A stretch of 64,000 nucleotides of DNA from Actinomycetales bacterium (GTDB lineage: Bacteria; Actinomycetota; Actinomycetes; S36-B12), in the NCBI GenBank assembly GCA_018970025.1, contig JAGWXF010000014.1, forward strand, positions 1-64,000, read 5' to 3'. The position numbers and the translations under genes are program-made. Of the stretch, positions 63,207 through 64,000 are shown piece by piece. Each line of letters begins with the position of its first letter. The stretch's first letter is position 1. The notes beneath the pieces are model-generated. The model was not told where the DNA came from and searched no databases. It saw nothing but the letters and a program-made list of their open reading frames with translations.

Positions 63207-64000
63207 CTACGGCCTCGGGCAGGACAGGTGCGGCTCCACCTCTGCAGCGGCATCGTCACCGTACGTGCGGGCCATCCGTGCGAGGAAGTGCTGCTGGGCC
63301 AGCTCGTACTCCTGCGTGCCAATGGTCTCGATCACGTAGGTCGCCAGCAGCGACCCCAGCTGCGCCGAGCGCTCATCGCTGAGCCCCCAGGCCATGCCCG
63401 AAAGGAACCCGGCGCGGAAGGCGTCGCCGACACCGGTGGGATCCGCCTTGCGATCCTCCTCGGCGATCGGGACGACCACGGCCGGCTCGCCCCGACGCTC
63501 CACCCTGGCTCCCTGCGGACCCATCGTGGTGATGCGTGCCTCGACGATCGAGGCGACATCGGCCTCGGTCCAGCCGGTCTTCTGGTGGATGAGCGCTGCC
63601 TCGTACTCGTTCGTGAACAGATAGGTCGCCCCCTCGACCAGGGGCTTGACCGACTCCCCGTCCATCCGGGCCAGCTGCTGGCTGGGGTCCGCAGCGAATG
63701 CGTAGCCGCGGAACCGGCACTCCTCGGTATGCCGCAGCATCGCCTCAGGGTCATTGGCGCCGATGAGCACCACGTCGGCCGAGCCCACCACGTCGACCAC
63801 GGGCTTGAGCTCGATATTGCGCGCCTCGCTCATCGCGCCCGCGTAGAAGGACGCAATCTGGTTCTGCTCGGTGTCGGTCGTGCAGATGAAGCGGGCGGTA
63901 TGCCGGGCATCGGAGACGTGCACCCCGCGGGTATCGACCCCATGGCGCTGCAGCCAGGACTCGTAGTCGGCGAAGTCCGGGCCGACGGCACCGACGAGGA
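63207..64000 (-). CDS. adoK: PfkB-family kinase (adenosine-kinase-like), 5' end cut by window
   Basis: At least 263 residues of a ribokinase-fold protein; the frame continues off the right edge. It contains 'VVLIGANDPEAMLRHTEECR', 'YLFTNEYEAALIHQKTGWT', and the catalytic 'KADPTGVGDAFRAGFLSGMAWG' with the GVGD anion hole and base Asp. Synteny with Rv2202c and the PfkB signature point to adenosine kinase; a carbohydrate kinase cannot be excluded. It precedes aat on the same strand. Confidence 0.85.
   Translation of the reverse strand, partial: LVGAVGPDFADYESWLQRHGVDTRGVHVSDARHTARFICTTDTEQNQIASFYAGAMSEARNIELKPVVDVVGSADVVLIGANDPEAMLRHTEECRFRGYAFAADPSQQLARMDGESVKPLVEGATYLFTNEYEAALIHQKTGWTEADVASIVEARITTMGPQGARVERRGEPAVVVPIAEEDRKADPTGVGDAFRAGFLSGMAWGLSDERSAQLGSLLATYVIETIGTQEYELAQQHFLARMARTYGDDAAAEVEPHLSCPRP

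Noticed and set aside
1-64000. tRNA, rRNA, riboswitch or mobile element
   Set aside because: I saw no cloverleaf-like element, transposase, integrase or terminal inverted repeats in the intergenic gaps, though short RNAs could be missed by eye.

Overview
The window is GC-rich, densely packed DNA from an actinobacterium. Supporting signs are an actinobacterial cytochrome bc-aa3 branch (fused diheme QcrC, Rieske QcrA with an N-terminal membrane part, CtaC/D/E/F), a class II DAHP synthase, a PASTA kinase, an MptA-type mannosyltransferase, and frequent GTG starts with ATGA/GTGA overlaps. From about 14.4 kb to the right edge, gene order and strand follow the Mycobacterium tuberculosis segment Rv2172c-Rv2202c (metF, idsA2, mptA, pknL, aroG, plsC, Rv2183c, ArsA-like, SRPBCC, fadD15, DnaQ/UvrC-like, trpD, ctaE, qcrCAB, ctaF, ctaC, adoK). 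Islands absent from that backbone are interleaved. No rRNA, tRNA, insertion sequence, phage gene, CRISPR array or rhodopsin was seen, and no stretch above 300 bp lacks a gene.

Layout. 1-10.8 kb: the end of an MMPL transporter, a small HTH/membrane-protein pair, DUF418, ABM, DUF305 and mycoredoxin genes, a leftward operon (MFS exporter, PhyH-type dioxygenase, DUF2461, VOC, TRIC channel), and a DEAD-like helicase. 10.9-21.4 kb: a carotenoid region with cruF, a CruG-like glycosyltransferase and a CrtD-like desaturase, then crtE, crtI, mptA, crtB and a two-piece lycopene cyclase. This set predicts a monocyclic, hydroxylated and glycosylated (myxol-like) carotenoid. 21.4-34 kb: a NadR-like kinase, a PASTA kinase, an ALDH7/FAD-oxidase pair, a repeat-tailed lipoprotein with a papain-like triad, MGMT, aroG, a PFK carrying the pyrophosphate-type signature, glycerol kinase and PlsC. 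34-40.4 kb: an esterase, a GT4 / toroid-like / GH130 operon that could make and phosphorolyse a mannoside, and ROK glucokinase. 40.4-47 kb: an ArsA-like protein with a degenerate P-loop, SRPBCC proteins, a phosphoesterase, FadD15 and a GT-C mannosyltransferase. 47-64 kb: a DnaQ-UvrC hybrid, a pseudo-receiver with trpD, the respiratory genes, an L,D-transpeptidase, a cysteine-desulfurase homologue without the PLP lysine plus TusA, Aat, and an adenosine-kinase-like gene cut by the window edge.

Two features run through the window. First, at least 15 genes show the hexamer TANNNT exactly six bases before ATG/GTG and no Shine-Dalgarno sequence, as expected for leaderless transcripts. This pattern was used to choose several starts. 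Second, many gene starts, ends and promoters carry two to three tandem copies of 11-33-base units.

All family assignments rest on motifs and context read by eye. No database search was run.
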